Assembly: GCA_035555975.1 (NCBI GenBank)
Contig: DATMFV010000114.1
Span: 1-12,954, forward strand
Origin: DATMFV01 sp035555975
GTDB lineage: Bacteria; Verrucomicrobiota; Verrucomicrobiia; Chthoniobacterales; Chthoniobacteraceae
Length of the DNA stretch: 12,954 nucleotides
Direction of reading: 5' to 3'
Part shown: positions 1 to 5,801 of the stretch, piece after piece
How the letters are laid out: each line of letters starts with the position of its first letter
Numbering within the stretch: position 1 is the stretch's first letter
The notes under the pieces: generated by a model
The model's input: only the letters and a program-made list of their open reading frames with translations
Database searches by the model: none
Told to the model about the DNA's origin: nothing
Made by a program: the position numbers and the translations under genes

Positions 1-167
1 CAAGCCTCCAGCACCTGCCCGCTTTTCCCCCACCGGAAAAGCATCACCGGCTTGCTGATCATCGCCGCCGCCGCGCTCGCCACCATGCGCGAAGGGGCCA
101 GCGTGTAGATCACGTTGGGCTTGACGGCCTGCAGTTGCTCCAGCAGGGGAATCGGGACGGCGCTCAT
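1..167 (-). CDS. Partial reading frame, unrecognised; faint resemblance to the C-terminal part of bacterial tyrosine (BY) kinases
   Basis: This open frame runs off the window at base 1, so only about 55 residues are visible. The first in-frame ATG is at 167-165. The frame stays open upstream only as far as the TAG that ends the DUF3574 gene, with no other start codon in between. No good ribosome binding site is seen. From memory, the segment 'LLEQLQAVKPNVIYTLAPS' followed by an Ala-rich stretch and 'VMLFRWGKSGQVLEA' recalls the end of polysaccharide-export BY-kinases, where a D-T-P-P segment is followed by a strand ending in R-x-G-K-T. The Asp and Pro-Pro are not conserved here, so this is a weak guess. 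A terminator-like hairpin lies just upstream, so the frame may not belong to the preceding operon. It could be a separate small gene, a gene remnant, or a chance open frame. Confidence 0.3.
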   Translation of the reverse strand, partial: MSAVPIPLLEQLQAVKPNVIYTLAPSRMVASAAAAMISKPVMLFRWGKSGQVLEA

Positions 168-206
168 CCCGCCGATCGTATAAACCGCCCGCTCCGAAGA
201 ACACCC

Positions 207-241
207 AAAAAAACTTCCCGCGTCCTAAAAGACCGCGTGAA
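207..241 (-). terminator. Putative intrinsic terminator overlapping the DUF3574 stop codon
   Basis: Read on the minus strand, an imperfect stem is followed by one G and a run of seven T (A7 at 207-213 on the plus strand). The arms are TTC-A-CGC-G-GTC and GAC-GCG-G-GAA around a six-base loop TTTTAG. The stem has nine base pairs, one bulged G and one A/G mismatch. The loop contains the TAG stop of the DUF3574 gene, so transcription would end right at the end of that gene. This would close the five-gene operon that begins with the GH4 gene. The stem is imperfect, so the call is moderate. Confidence 0.5.
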
Positions 242-638
242 CCGGGGTCACCACCTCCAGCACCAGTTCCTGGCCGAAAAGTTCCATGTAACGCTTCCGG
301 AGCGCGTCGATACGGGCGTGCTGGTCGGCAGTGGCGGGGTGGACGATCCGGAGAATCTTGGTGTTCTCCCGGACGGTCACGCCGTTTTGGGTCCGCCAGC
401 GGCCGGTGCCGTCGATCAAGGTCAACCCATCCGGGAAACGGGGGGCGATCTCGTGTTCCACAAAGTGCTCCCATTCGCGCGGGGAGACGGTTCCGCCCGA
501 CGGCTTGGAAAGGCCGAAATAAAGCTCGGACATCACCATCTTCCCTCGTGGGGAACCCGTGCCGGTGGTGGAACAGGCCGGGAGTACTGCCAGCACGATG
601 GCCAGCATGAGGAGGCGAACGGTTGAAAGCAACGACAT
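225..638 (-). CDS. DUF3574 domain lipoprotein
   Basis: This encodes a 137-residue exported lipoprotein of unknown function. Residues 1-21 form a signal peptide with a hydrophobic core, ending in the lipobox L-P-A-C with the lipidated Cys at 22. Ser follows the Cys, which under the Lol rule favours the outer membrane. Residues about 37-130 match the DUF3574 pattern as I know it: 'SELYFGLSKPSGG', then 'W..F....IAPRFPDGLT', then 'GRWR' and a basic/acidic 'REN.KIL.I' strand. No catalytic role is established for this family. The ATG at 638 is chosen over upstream in-frame starts because the lipoprotein signal begins here and GGAGG lies four bases upstream. It starts 55 bp after the pseudopilin stop and is the last gene before a terminator-like hairpin, so it probably belongs to the GH4 operon. 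Confidence 0.85.
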   Translation of the reverse strand: MSLLSTVRLLMLAIVLAVLPACSTTGTGSPRGKMVMSELYFGLSKPSGGTVSPREWEHFVEHEIAPRFPDGLTLIDGTGRWRTQNGVTVRENTKILRIVHPATADQHARIDALRKRYMELFGQELVLEVVTPVHAVF

Positions 639-642
639 AGGC

Positions 643-647
643 CCTCC
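643..647 (-). promoter_or_regulatory. Ribosome binding site of the DUF3574 gene
   Basis: A perfect GGAGG on the minus strand sits four bases before the ATG at 638. It decides the start in favour of the short lipoprotein form and against the upstream in-frame ATG at 857, which lies inside the pseudopilin gene. It also contrasts with the first four genes of the operon, none of which has a visible Shine-Dalgarno sequence. Confidence 0.7.
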
Positions 648-693
648 ATCACAACACCTCCCGCCCCGGGGGGCAATCTCATTGTTCACAACG

Positions 694-1419
694 CTAGTGA
701 TCCCTTCCCTGCCAGAAGCGGGAAGGGACTTCCGAGGGAATATCATCCATGAGCACCGGGCGCACGCTGCCGTCGGCAAAGGCGGCGTTGAGTGTGCCGC
801 CGTGCCGGGCTTGCAGACGGGCGACGCGGTCCTTGCCCGCTTCGCGCAGCCGGGCATCGCTCAAGACATAGTGGGTGGTAAAATCCATGTAGAGGACCAG
901 ATCGGCCAGATGCTGCACCGCGCTGCGCGTGGTGCCGACGCGCCGTTTGGCGCTCAGGTCAAAGAGATTGCCGTTCTGCGCATAGCTCAACCCCCGCGAA
1001 CGGACCAGATACACCCCTTTGTAGTAATACTGGGAATCGGGAATATCGCCCCGGTCTGCCGGGCAGATGAACGGGCTGTTGAGGAAGTCCGAATCATTCT
1101 TGAGCGGAATGCGCTGGAAATAGGGAAGCAGCGAATCGATGAAAACGAGGTTGGTCCCATTCGAGACCACATCGTTGGGCGGCCACAACCCCTGGTGATC
1201 TACGGAATAGGCGGCGGAGGCGATCGAAATCTGTTTCAGATTGGAGACACACGTTGCCGCGCTGGTCCGCTGGCGGACGCTCTGGCCAATGCCGAAAAGG
1301 ATCATCGACAGGAAAGCCACGATCCCGATGACGACGACCAGCTCCACCAAAGTGAAGGCAGCTTCGCCTCGTTGCCGAAGCAATCCTGAAAGACCGGGCC
1401 TGTTCGGGGGAATCTTCAT
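694..1419 (-). CDS. Type II secretion/type IV pilus-like pseudopilin with H-X9-DG C-terminal motif (DUF1559-like)
   Basis: The 241-residue product has a prepilin N-terminus. Residues 1-21 are a basic leader ending in Ala, followed by F-T-L-V-E with Glu at +5 of the mature form (residue 26) and a hydrophobic helix to about residue 45. A prepilin peptidase would cut between Ala21 and Phe22 and methylate Phe22. The -1 residue is Ala rather than the usual Gly. The globular part holds 'SNLKQI', typical of PVC pseudopilins, and Cys57 and Cys119. Near the C-terminus, His206 is followed by nine residues and Asp-Gly, the H-X9-DG motif. Such proteins are numerous in Planctomycetes, Lentisphaerae and Verrucomicrobia, but their job is not established. 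The gene begins five bases after the DUF4838 stop and has no Shine-Dalgarno sequence, suggesting translational coupling. No other pilus or secretion gene is nearby. Confidence 0.88.
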   Translation of the reverse strand: MKIPPNRPGLSGLLRQRGEAAFTLVELVVVIGIVAFLSMILFGIGQSVRQRTSAATCVSNLKQISIASAAYSVDHQGLWPPNDVVSNGTNLVFIDSLLPYFQRIPLKNDSDFLNSPFICPADRGDIPDSQYYYKGVYLVRSRGLSYAQNGNLFDLSAKRRVGTTRSAVQHLADLVLYMDFTTHYVLSDARLREAGKDRVARLQARHGGTLNAAFADGSVRPVLMDDIPSEVPSRFWQGRDH

Positions 1420-1424
1420 AACGC

Positions 1425-3434
1425 TTACATACCGTCGAGGTTGATCTTTTTAGCCTTCAGGGTCTCGGGCCGCACGACGATCTTGCGCCGGTTTTCGCTA
1501 TTGGTGATCTGCGCCGCCCAGATCACATGCTCCCTGGCAAGCCTCTCGCGCAGTTCATCCAGCTTTTTTGCCCCATCCGCAAACCCGTCCAGCAGTTCCG
1601 GATTCTCTTCTTCCACGATCCGCTGCCCGAGCGCAATCTGATCCCGTGTGGCGCGGAGCGACATCAACCCCTTGCGCAGGAACTCCACCCGAGCCAGAGC
1701 CGCTTCGTCGCTCGTGCCGATCATGGCCCTTGCTTCATCGAGCAGACGCTCCCCGGGAGCCAGCACCTCCTCTCCATAAAGGTAGGGAAGCACGTACTTG
1801 CTACCGACGAGGATGCTGCCGGGGATCTTCCCTTCCCTGACCAACGCTCCATAGGGATGATCGGGATTGTTCAACCGCCCGACATCCTTTGCGCCGTTGA
1901 TCGGATAATCATACGCCGTGGTCACCTTCTGCCAATAGTCGATATACTCGCGGATCTTTGGCGCTCCGCGGCCGAAGGCACTGGTGTACTCATCAAGGAT
2001 CTGATCCAGCGTCAATTCAGGGTGAACCATCTGGCGGGCCACCATGTAGTAGCTAACCCCCTGAGTTCCCCAGTAGCCGAGCACCGAGTCCATGTCGATG
2101 CCGAGCATCCCGTTCTCAAAAGCGAACTTGATATAGTCATACGTCTCCTTGAGCGCGAGGTAGGGCGCGTCGCTACCCAGGTGCCACCAGTTCGGGCGCA
2201 GGAAAAGCCCTTCCGCTTGCCTGGCCCACTCTTTCCAGCTACCGTAGCTATCTTTATCGTAGCTGGAGACGATCCCGAGAATCGCCTTTGCCGTCAGCGG
2301 GCGCTCCGGTGGCGGCGGGTTGCGATAGCTTGAATAGGCGTAGGTCGTCAGAACCACGTCCGGATTGATCTTGACCAGCCGCTCGTAGAGCAGATTCCAG
2401 AACTTGACGTAGCGCGCCGTAAGCTGGCCCCGCGCCGTGATAATATCCTTGACCGGCTGATTGGCCGGAATATCCCAGGCGAGGGTGTCGGGATGAACGT
2501 CAAAGCCGCTCCCGTCGTTGGGGCAGACGTTGTAATACTTCGGCTTTCCCGCCTCAATGTACTCGACGGCAATCTGCTCGATCACCTTCGGGTTGGAAAG
2601 GCGCAGTTTGACCGATGACGGCTTCAGATACGGCTGCCTGATCTTGCCCAGATCGGCGAAGTAATCGGGATGCTTTTTGGAATACTTTTCCCACCAGTGG
2701 GTAAAGGCGTGGCGAAACTTGATGTTGCCCCGTTTGCCGATCTGATGGTTTTCGCCCCACCATTTGGCCTCTTTCTTCAAGGGCAGATCGCTCTCCTGGT
2801 CAGTGGACGCCAGCGGAAAGTCCGCAGCATAGCGAAGGGAACGCATCATCAGCCTGGGCTGGTAGCTCCGGTCCACCGGAGCGAGCTTTAGCGAAGGGTG
2901 CCGTGGAATCACCGTCCCGAGTTCCCCCGGCCAGAGCCAGCGGACCTGCAACTCGTCCTCCAGAATCCGGTTGAGCGCCCAGAGCGTCGGCCTTGAAACA
3001 CGGGCGTGCGGCGAGATCATCGGGTCTTCCCGGTCGGTGCCGATGATATAGATGGCATGATCACGGGCGACCATCCGGTAGCTCTCGGGCTTTAGCCGGG
3101 CGGGGTCCAGCCCCTGCTTGAGCGCTTCCTGACATGGCCCGAGAAAGAGCCGGGTGACCTCCGGCTCCAGCCCGGCGGCTTCCGCTTCGGACACGATCGG
3201 AAGCGTCGCCCCGGTCGATTTCTTCACCGTCTTAACGAACATCTCCGCCGCTTCCCTGATGAGGGGGTTGGCTTCGGTCGCAAGCACGATTGCACCAGCG
3301 GGTTCTCCATCGCTGACCAGGGCAATGGAGGAGCCGGCCTGGCCGTAAAGCAGCGGGGCGGCACCCAGCAGAAGGCAGGCGATCAGCTTTGCGCCGGTGC
3401 GTGACATTTTTTCAGGGAGGAGGGTATGGATCAT
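1425..3434 (-). CDS. Secreted DUF4838 domain protein, probable glycoside hydrolase-like enzyme
   Basis: The product has about 669 residues. It carries a signal peptide (basic R/K, then 'LIACLLLGAAPLLYGQA', ending near residue 33). A small alpha/beta domain at about 38-180 resembles the N-terminal domain of alpha-glucuronidases and GH20-like enzymes: 'AAEMFVKTVKKSTGATLPI', then 'ILEDELQVRWLWPGELGTVIP'. A TIM-barrel-like DUF4838 region follows at about 190-510, with 'HAFTHWW', 'PNDGSGFD' and 'DMDSVLGYWGTQGVSYY'. The C-terminus is helical. The Asp in 'PNDG' and acidic residues in 'DMDS' are candidates for substrate contacts. The CxC-type Cys pair I expect after the Asp in many family members is absent. 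An ATG at 3434 is taken as start; TTG 3440 overlaps the previous stop as TTGA, and ATG 3407 would give a shorter signal peptide. No start has a Shine-Dalgarno sequence. The substrate is unknown; a uronate-bearing glycan is a guess from family and context. Confidence 0.82.
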   Translation of the reverse strand: MIHTLLPEKMSRTGAKLIACLLLGAAPLLYGQAGSSIALVSDGEPAGAIVLATEANPLIREAAEMFVKTVKKSTGATLPIVSEAEAAGLEPEVTRLFLGPCQEALKQGLDPARLKPESYRMVARDHAIYIIGTDREDPMISPHARVSRPTLWALNRILEDELQVRWLWPGELGTVIPRHPSLKLAPVDRSYQPRLMMRSLRYAADFPLASTDQESDLPLKKEAKWWGENHQIGKRGNIKFRHAFTHWWEKYSKKHPDYFADLGKIRQPYLKPSSVKLRLSNPKVIEQIAVEYIEAGKPKYYNVCPNDGSGFDVHPDTLAWDIPANQPVKDIITARGQLTARYVKFWNLLYERLVKINPDVVLTTYAYSSYRNPPPPERPLTAKAILGIVSSYDKDSYGSWKEWARQAEGLFLRPNWWHLGSDAPYLALKETYDYIKFAFENGMLGIDMDSVLGYWGTQGVSYYMVARQMVHPELTLDQILDEYTSAFGRGAPKIREYIDYWQKVTTAYDYPINGAKDVGRLNNPDHPYGALVREGKIPGSILVGSKYVLPYLYGEEVLAPGERLLDEARAMIGTSDEAALARVEFLRKGLMSLRATRDQIALGQRIVEEENPELLDGFADGAKKLDELRERLAREHVIWAAQITNSENRRKIVVRPETLKAKKINLDGM

Positions 3435-3436
3435 GA

Positions 3437-4222
3437 TCAAAGGATCGTCTGCGTGCGACGGCGATTGAAATGAAAGGCTAGCAGAAGCAGCCCGGAAGTC
3501 AAAAGCAGCCCGAGGGTCGAGGCTTCAGGGATGGGGGCGGGGGTGTAGAGGACGGCGAAGTCGAGATCGCGGTCCCGTACGTCGTAGTCCATGGTATCGC
3601 TGTCCGCCAGGTTTGCATACCAGAAGCCGGTTCCCCCGTCATAAAGCGATCCTGATCCTGTCGCAAGAGTGATCTGGTTGCCGCCTCCGTAGGTGTTAAA
3701 CGCGATCTGAACACTATATAGCGTACCGGGTGTCGCCTCAAAAGCTTCCGGAAGAGTGAAAGTCAGATAATCTCTGGCAAGCATTCCTGCGGGAAGCGTC
3801 CCGGTTCCGGTATAAAGCGCAGCACCAACCGGCGTCGGGTTACTCGTTCCGGTCGCCTGATAAATCGACAGGGTGACGGCCTGTCCCGTTGCTTTCGCCT
3901 GCTGGTTTCCATCGAAATCCGCCGTCCCCAGATTGAGCCGGAACGCGAACCCTTCAATCGCTACAGGATCGGTTCCGGAGAGCGAAAAAATCTGACCGGT
4001 CTCCCTGCGCCGGTTGGCTCGTTTATCGTCCCTCGTGTCCCACCACTTCATCTGGTATTGCGTCCCTGTTATCTCCTCCGGCACCTTGATCCGCACCGCC
4101 GAGTGACTCTCAAGCGGTGCGGCTGAACTGCGGGAGATGAGAATCTGGCTCTGCGCCGTCGTGGCGAAACAGGTTCCCAGGGAGACGACAAGAGCCAGGA
4201 GGCGAAGGAGGGATGCTTTCAT
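3437..4222 (-). CDS. PEP-CTERM sorting domain protein
   Basis: The 261-residue product has an N-terminal signal peptide ('LLRLLALVVSLGTCFATTAQ'). A beta-rich domain at about 75-226 looks like a jelly-roll ('LTFTLPEAFEATPGTLYSVQIAF'). The C-terminal tail P-E-A-S at about 232-235 is followed by a hydrophobic segment (237-251) and R-R-R (254-256). This tripartite tail is the PEP-CTERM signal recognised by exosortases, which cleave and process the protein at the inner membrane during export to the surface or an exopolysaccharide layer. No exosortase gene is in the window, so it must be encoded elsewhere. The gene starts 28 bp after the GH4 stop and overlaps or abuts the DUF4838 start. The bases just before ATG are CTCCTCCC, which is the reverse of a Shine-Dalgarno sequence. 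A carbohydrate-binding or matrix role is inferred from the domain type and operon only. Confidence 0.85.
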   Translation of the reverse strand: MKASLLRLLALVVSLGTCFATTAQSQILISRSSAAPLESHSAVRIKVPEEITGTQYQMKWWDTRDDKRANRRRETGQIFSLSGTDPVAIEGFAFRLNLGTADFDGNQQAKATGQAVTLSIYQATGTSNPTPVGAALYTGTGTLPAGMLARDYLTFTLPEAFEATPGTLYSVQIAFNTYGGGNQITLATGSGSLYDGGTGFWYANLADSDTMDYDVRDRDLDFAVLYTPAPIPEASTLGLLLTSGLLLLAFHFNRRRTQTIL

Positions 4223-4250
4223 GGGAGGAGATGGATTAGATTTTTTCTAT

Positions 4251-5684
4251 TCAGGCGATGGCGTGCAGTTTCTGTTCGGAAAACCATTGTGCCGGGAGGT
4301 AATCGCGCTCGGCTTCGAGGAGATCATCCATGCACCGCTCGACATCGGGGATGCTGACAGCGACCATGCTGGCCAGGAACGCCTGCCGCAGCGTTTTGCG
4401 CGAGAAATTGGTGGCGGCTTCCACCGCGAGTTCGTGTTCATCAAGCACCCGATGGATATAGCCGAGCAGCGGGCGGGGCATTTCGCCAAACGGCAGCGGC
4501 TGGACGGCGTTCAGGTTGACGACGGAAAGCAGTTCAAGGTAGGCGTCATCAGGCATGTTGGAGACGGCTCCGTTGTTGGGCGTATTGATATAGAAGGTCT
4601 TGCGGAGCCCGGCCCACATCGCTTCGATGATGTCGGAAGCGTGATCGTGCTTGGTATTTTGCAGAAAGTCGCTGATGGAACGCTTCCCTTCGGCGAGACC
4701 CTGCATATCTTCCCAGCATTCGTTCATCCAGCGGTTGCGGACATCGACCCTCCACTTGTTGAGCTTGATTGCCTCTTCCCTGCTGACATCGTGTCCCTGA
4801 AAGAACGGGAGGTATTCCTGCGTGTGCCAGACACACATCGGCGCATAGCCCAGAGCGGTTGCCAACTGGTAGGCAATCCGGTTGGCGAGCGCCTTCTTGC
4901 TGTCTTCGGAGGCGGCCACGTGCATTTCCTGGCTGTCACATTTGAGCTTTTCAAAAATCGCGGGGGTGACATCCCGCCCCTCGTAACGCATCTCCACCAG
5001 CCAGTTGAAGTGGTTGACCCCGGCGCTGCGGATCAGCACGCGGCTGCGCAGGGCGTCGGTGATCTCTTCGGGCGATTGGGCGAGGCCCGCCTTGATGATC
5101 AGGTTGTCGTCGAAACGCGGGTTGTGCGGGCCGTCACAGATCGCCAGTGTTTTCAGGTCGGGGAAATGACGCATCATGGCGATCCCCATCGCTGCGGTCG
5201 GATTGACCCAGTTGACGACCCAGGCCTGCGGGCATTGACGGCGGACTTCGTTGAGGATTTCCGTCTGCCGCGGCACTTCGCGAAGCGTCCGCATGATCCC
5301 GCCCGGCCCGACGGTGTCCGCCGAGCACATGGTCATCCCGTACCGGGTGCTGATATCGGCGTCCACCTCGCGCAGCTTGACCCCTTCCACCGCAAAGGCC
5401 AGAATCACAAAGTCGGCCCCCTTGAGCAGCGTCCGGTAATCGGTCGAAGCCTCCACTTTCAGGGAAACCCCTGCCGCGCTCACCGCGCGTTTGGCAATGG
5501 AGTGCATCCATTGGAGCTTGGTTTCATCGGTATCAGCCAGGGCAAGGCAGCCGTTCTGAAGGGAGGGGCGCGTCACCATGCTGCAAATGGTCTGGCGTCC
5601 GAAAAAGGCGCTGGCAGCCCCGATGATGACCACTTTCGGGCCGTTAAAAAAAGAGTGGTTGGAATGATCTGAATGCGGAATCAT
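4251..5684 (-). CDS. Glycoside hydrolase family 4 protein (NAD- and divalent-metal-dependent glycosidase)
   Basis: The 477-residue product has no signal peptide and should be cytoplasmic. GH4 enzymes bind NAD, oxidise C3 of the sugar and cleave by elimination with a divalent metal, and they accept alpha- or beta-linked substrates. The N-terminal Rossmann motif is K-V-V-I-I-G-A-A-S at about 17-25, with Ala where Gly is common. 'ADTVGPGG' lies near 122-129, 'NWVNPTAAM' near 158-166, Cys183 in C-D-G-P-H-N, and His225 in 'GVNHFNW'; Cys183 and His225 are the expected metal ligands. Most described members have C-H-S or C-H-G at the first site, so C-D-G marks a divergent subgroup. 'NNGAVSNMPDD' near 370 also fits the family. 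ATG 5684 is chosen over TTG 5702; neither has a Shine-Dalgarno sequence. This is the first gene of the operon, divergent from the AraC regulator, which probably controls it. Substrate specificity cannot be read from the sequence. Confidence 0.87.
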   Translation of the reverse strand: MIPHSDHSNHSFFNGPKVVIIGAASAFFGRQTICSMVTRPSLQNGCLALADTDETKLQWMHSIAKRAVSAAGVSLKVEASTDYRTLLKGADFVILAFAVEGVKLREVDADISTRYGMTMCSADTVGPGGIMRTLREVPRQTEILNEVRRQCPQAWVVNWVNPTAAMGIAMMRHFPDLKTLAICDGPHNPRFDDNLIIKAGLAQSPEEITDALRSRVLIRSAGVNHFNWLVEMRYEGRDVTPAIFEKLKCDSQEMHVAASEDSKKALANRIAYQLATALGYAPMCVWHTQEYLPFFQGHDVSREEAIKLNKWRVDVRNRWMNECWEDMQGLAEGKRSISDFLQNTKHDHASDIIEAMWAGLRKTFYINTPNNGAVSNMPDDAYLELLSVVNLNAVQPLPFGEMPRPLLGYIHRVLDEHELAVEAATNFSRKTLRQAFLASMVAVSIPDVERCMDDLLEAERDYLPAQWFSEQKLHAIA

Positions 5685-5687
5685 AGT

Positions 5688-5715
5688 GTCGTAGGAACGC
5701 AAACCAAACTACGAC
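5688..5715. promoter_or_regulatory. Inverted repeat GTCGTAG / CTACGAC, candidate operator
   Basis: Perfect 7-bp arms GTCGTAG (5688-5694) and CTACGAC (5709-5715) are separated by 14 bases. Their centres are 21 bp apart, two helical turns, so a dimer could bind both arms on one DNA face. The repeat begins three bases upstream of the GH4 ATG and would lie in the 5' leader of its mRNA, where it could instead form a hairpin that blocks initiation. Either role is inferred. Confidence 0.45.
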
Positions 5716-5735
5716 CACCCTCCCTCTTCCAATAG

Positions 5736-5749
5736 AGGACTTTGGTCCT
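5736..5749. promoter_or_regulatory. Inverted repeat AGGAC-TTTG-GTCCT, candidate operator
   Basis: Perfect 5-bp arms surround a four-base centre near the middle of the divergent region. It could be a compact operator or part of a promoter-proximal site for the AraC regulator or another protein. It is short enough to occur by chance. Confidence 0.3.
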
Positions 5750-5801
5750 AAACATCTGGATTTTTGTGACCGATTTTTTTCGCAGGATGTTATTCCGGCC
5801 C

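Larger units (their letters stand above)
5685..5801. promoter_or_regulatory. Divergent control region between the GH4 operon and the AraC gene
   Basis: These 117 bp separate two divergent start codons and must hold the promoters of both units. I see no convincing -35/-10 pair. Two perfect inverted repeats are present (listed separately). T-rich runs lie at 5761-5765 and 5774-5780. The position next to an AraC family gene makes operators for that regulator likely. Confidence 0.55.

Noticed and set aside
639..857. N-terminal extension of the DUF3574 gene to ATG 857
   Set aside because: The extra residues lie inside the pseudopilin gene, have a Cys/Arg/Pro-rich shadow composition, and would bury the lipoprotein signal and its GGAGG.
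559..1389. 276-codon plus-strand open frame opposite the pseudopilin and DUF3574 genes
   Set aside because: It is antisense to two proteins with clear signatures and has no recognisable domain.
4137..5672. 511-codon plus-strand open frame opposite the GH4 gene
   Set aside because: It is antisense to a clear GH4 protein with family motifs, its translation shows no domain, and long shadow frames are expected in G+C-rich DNA.
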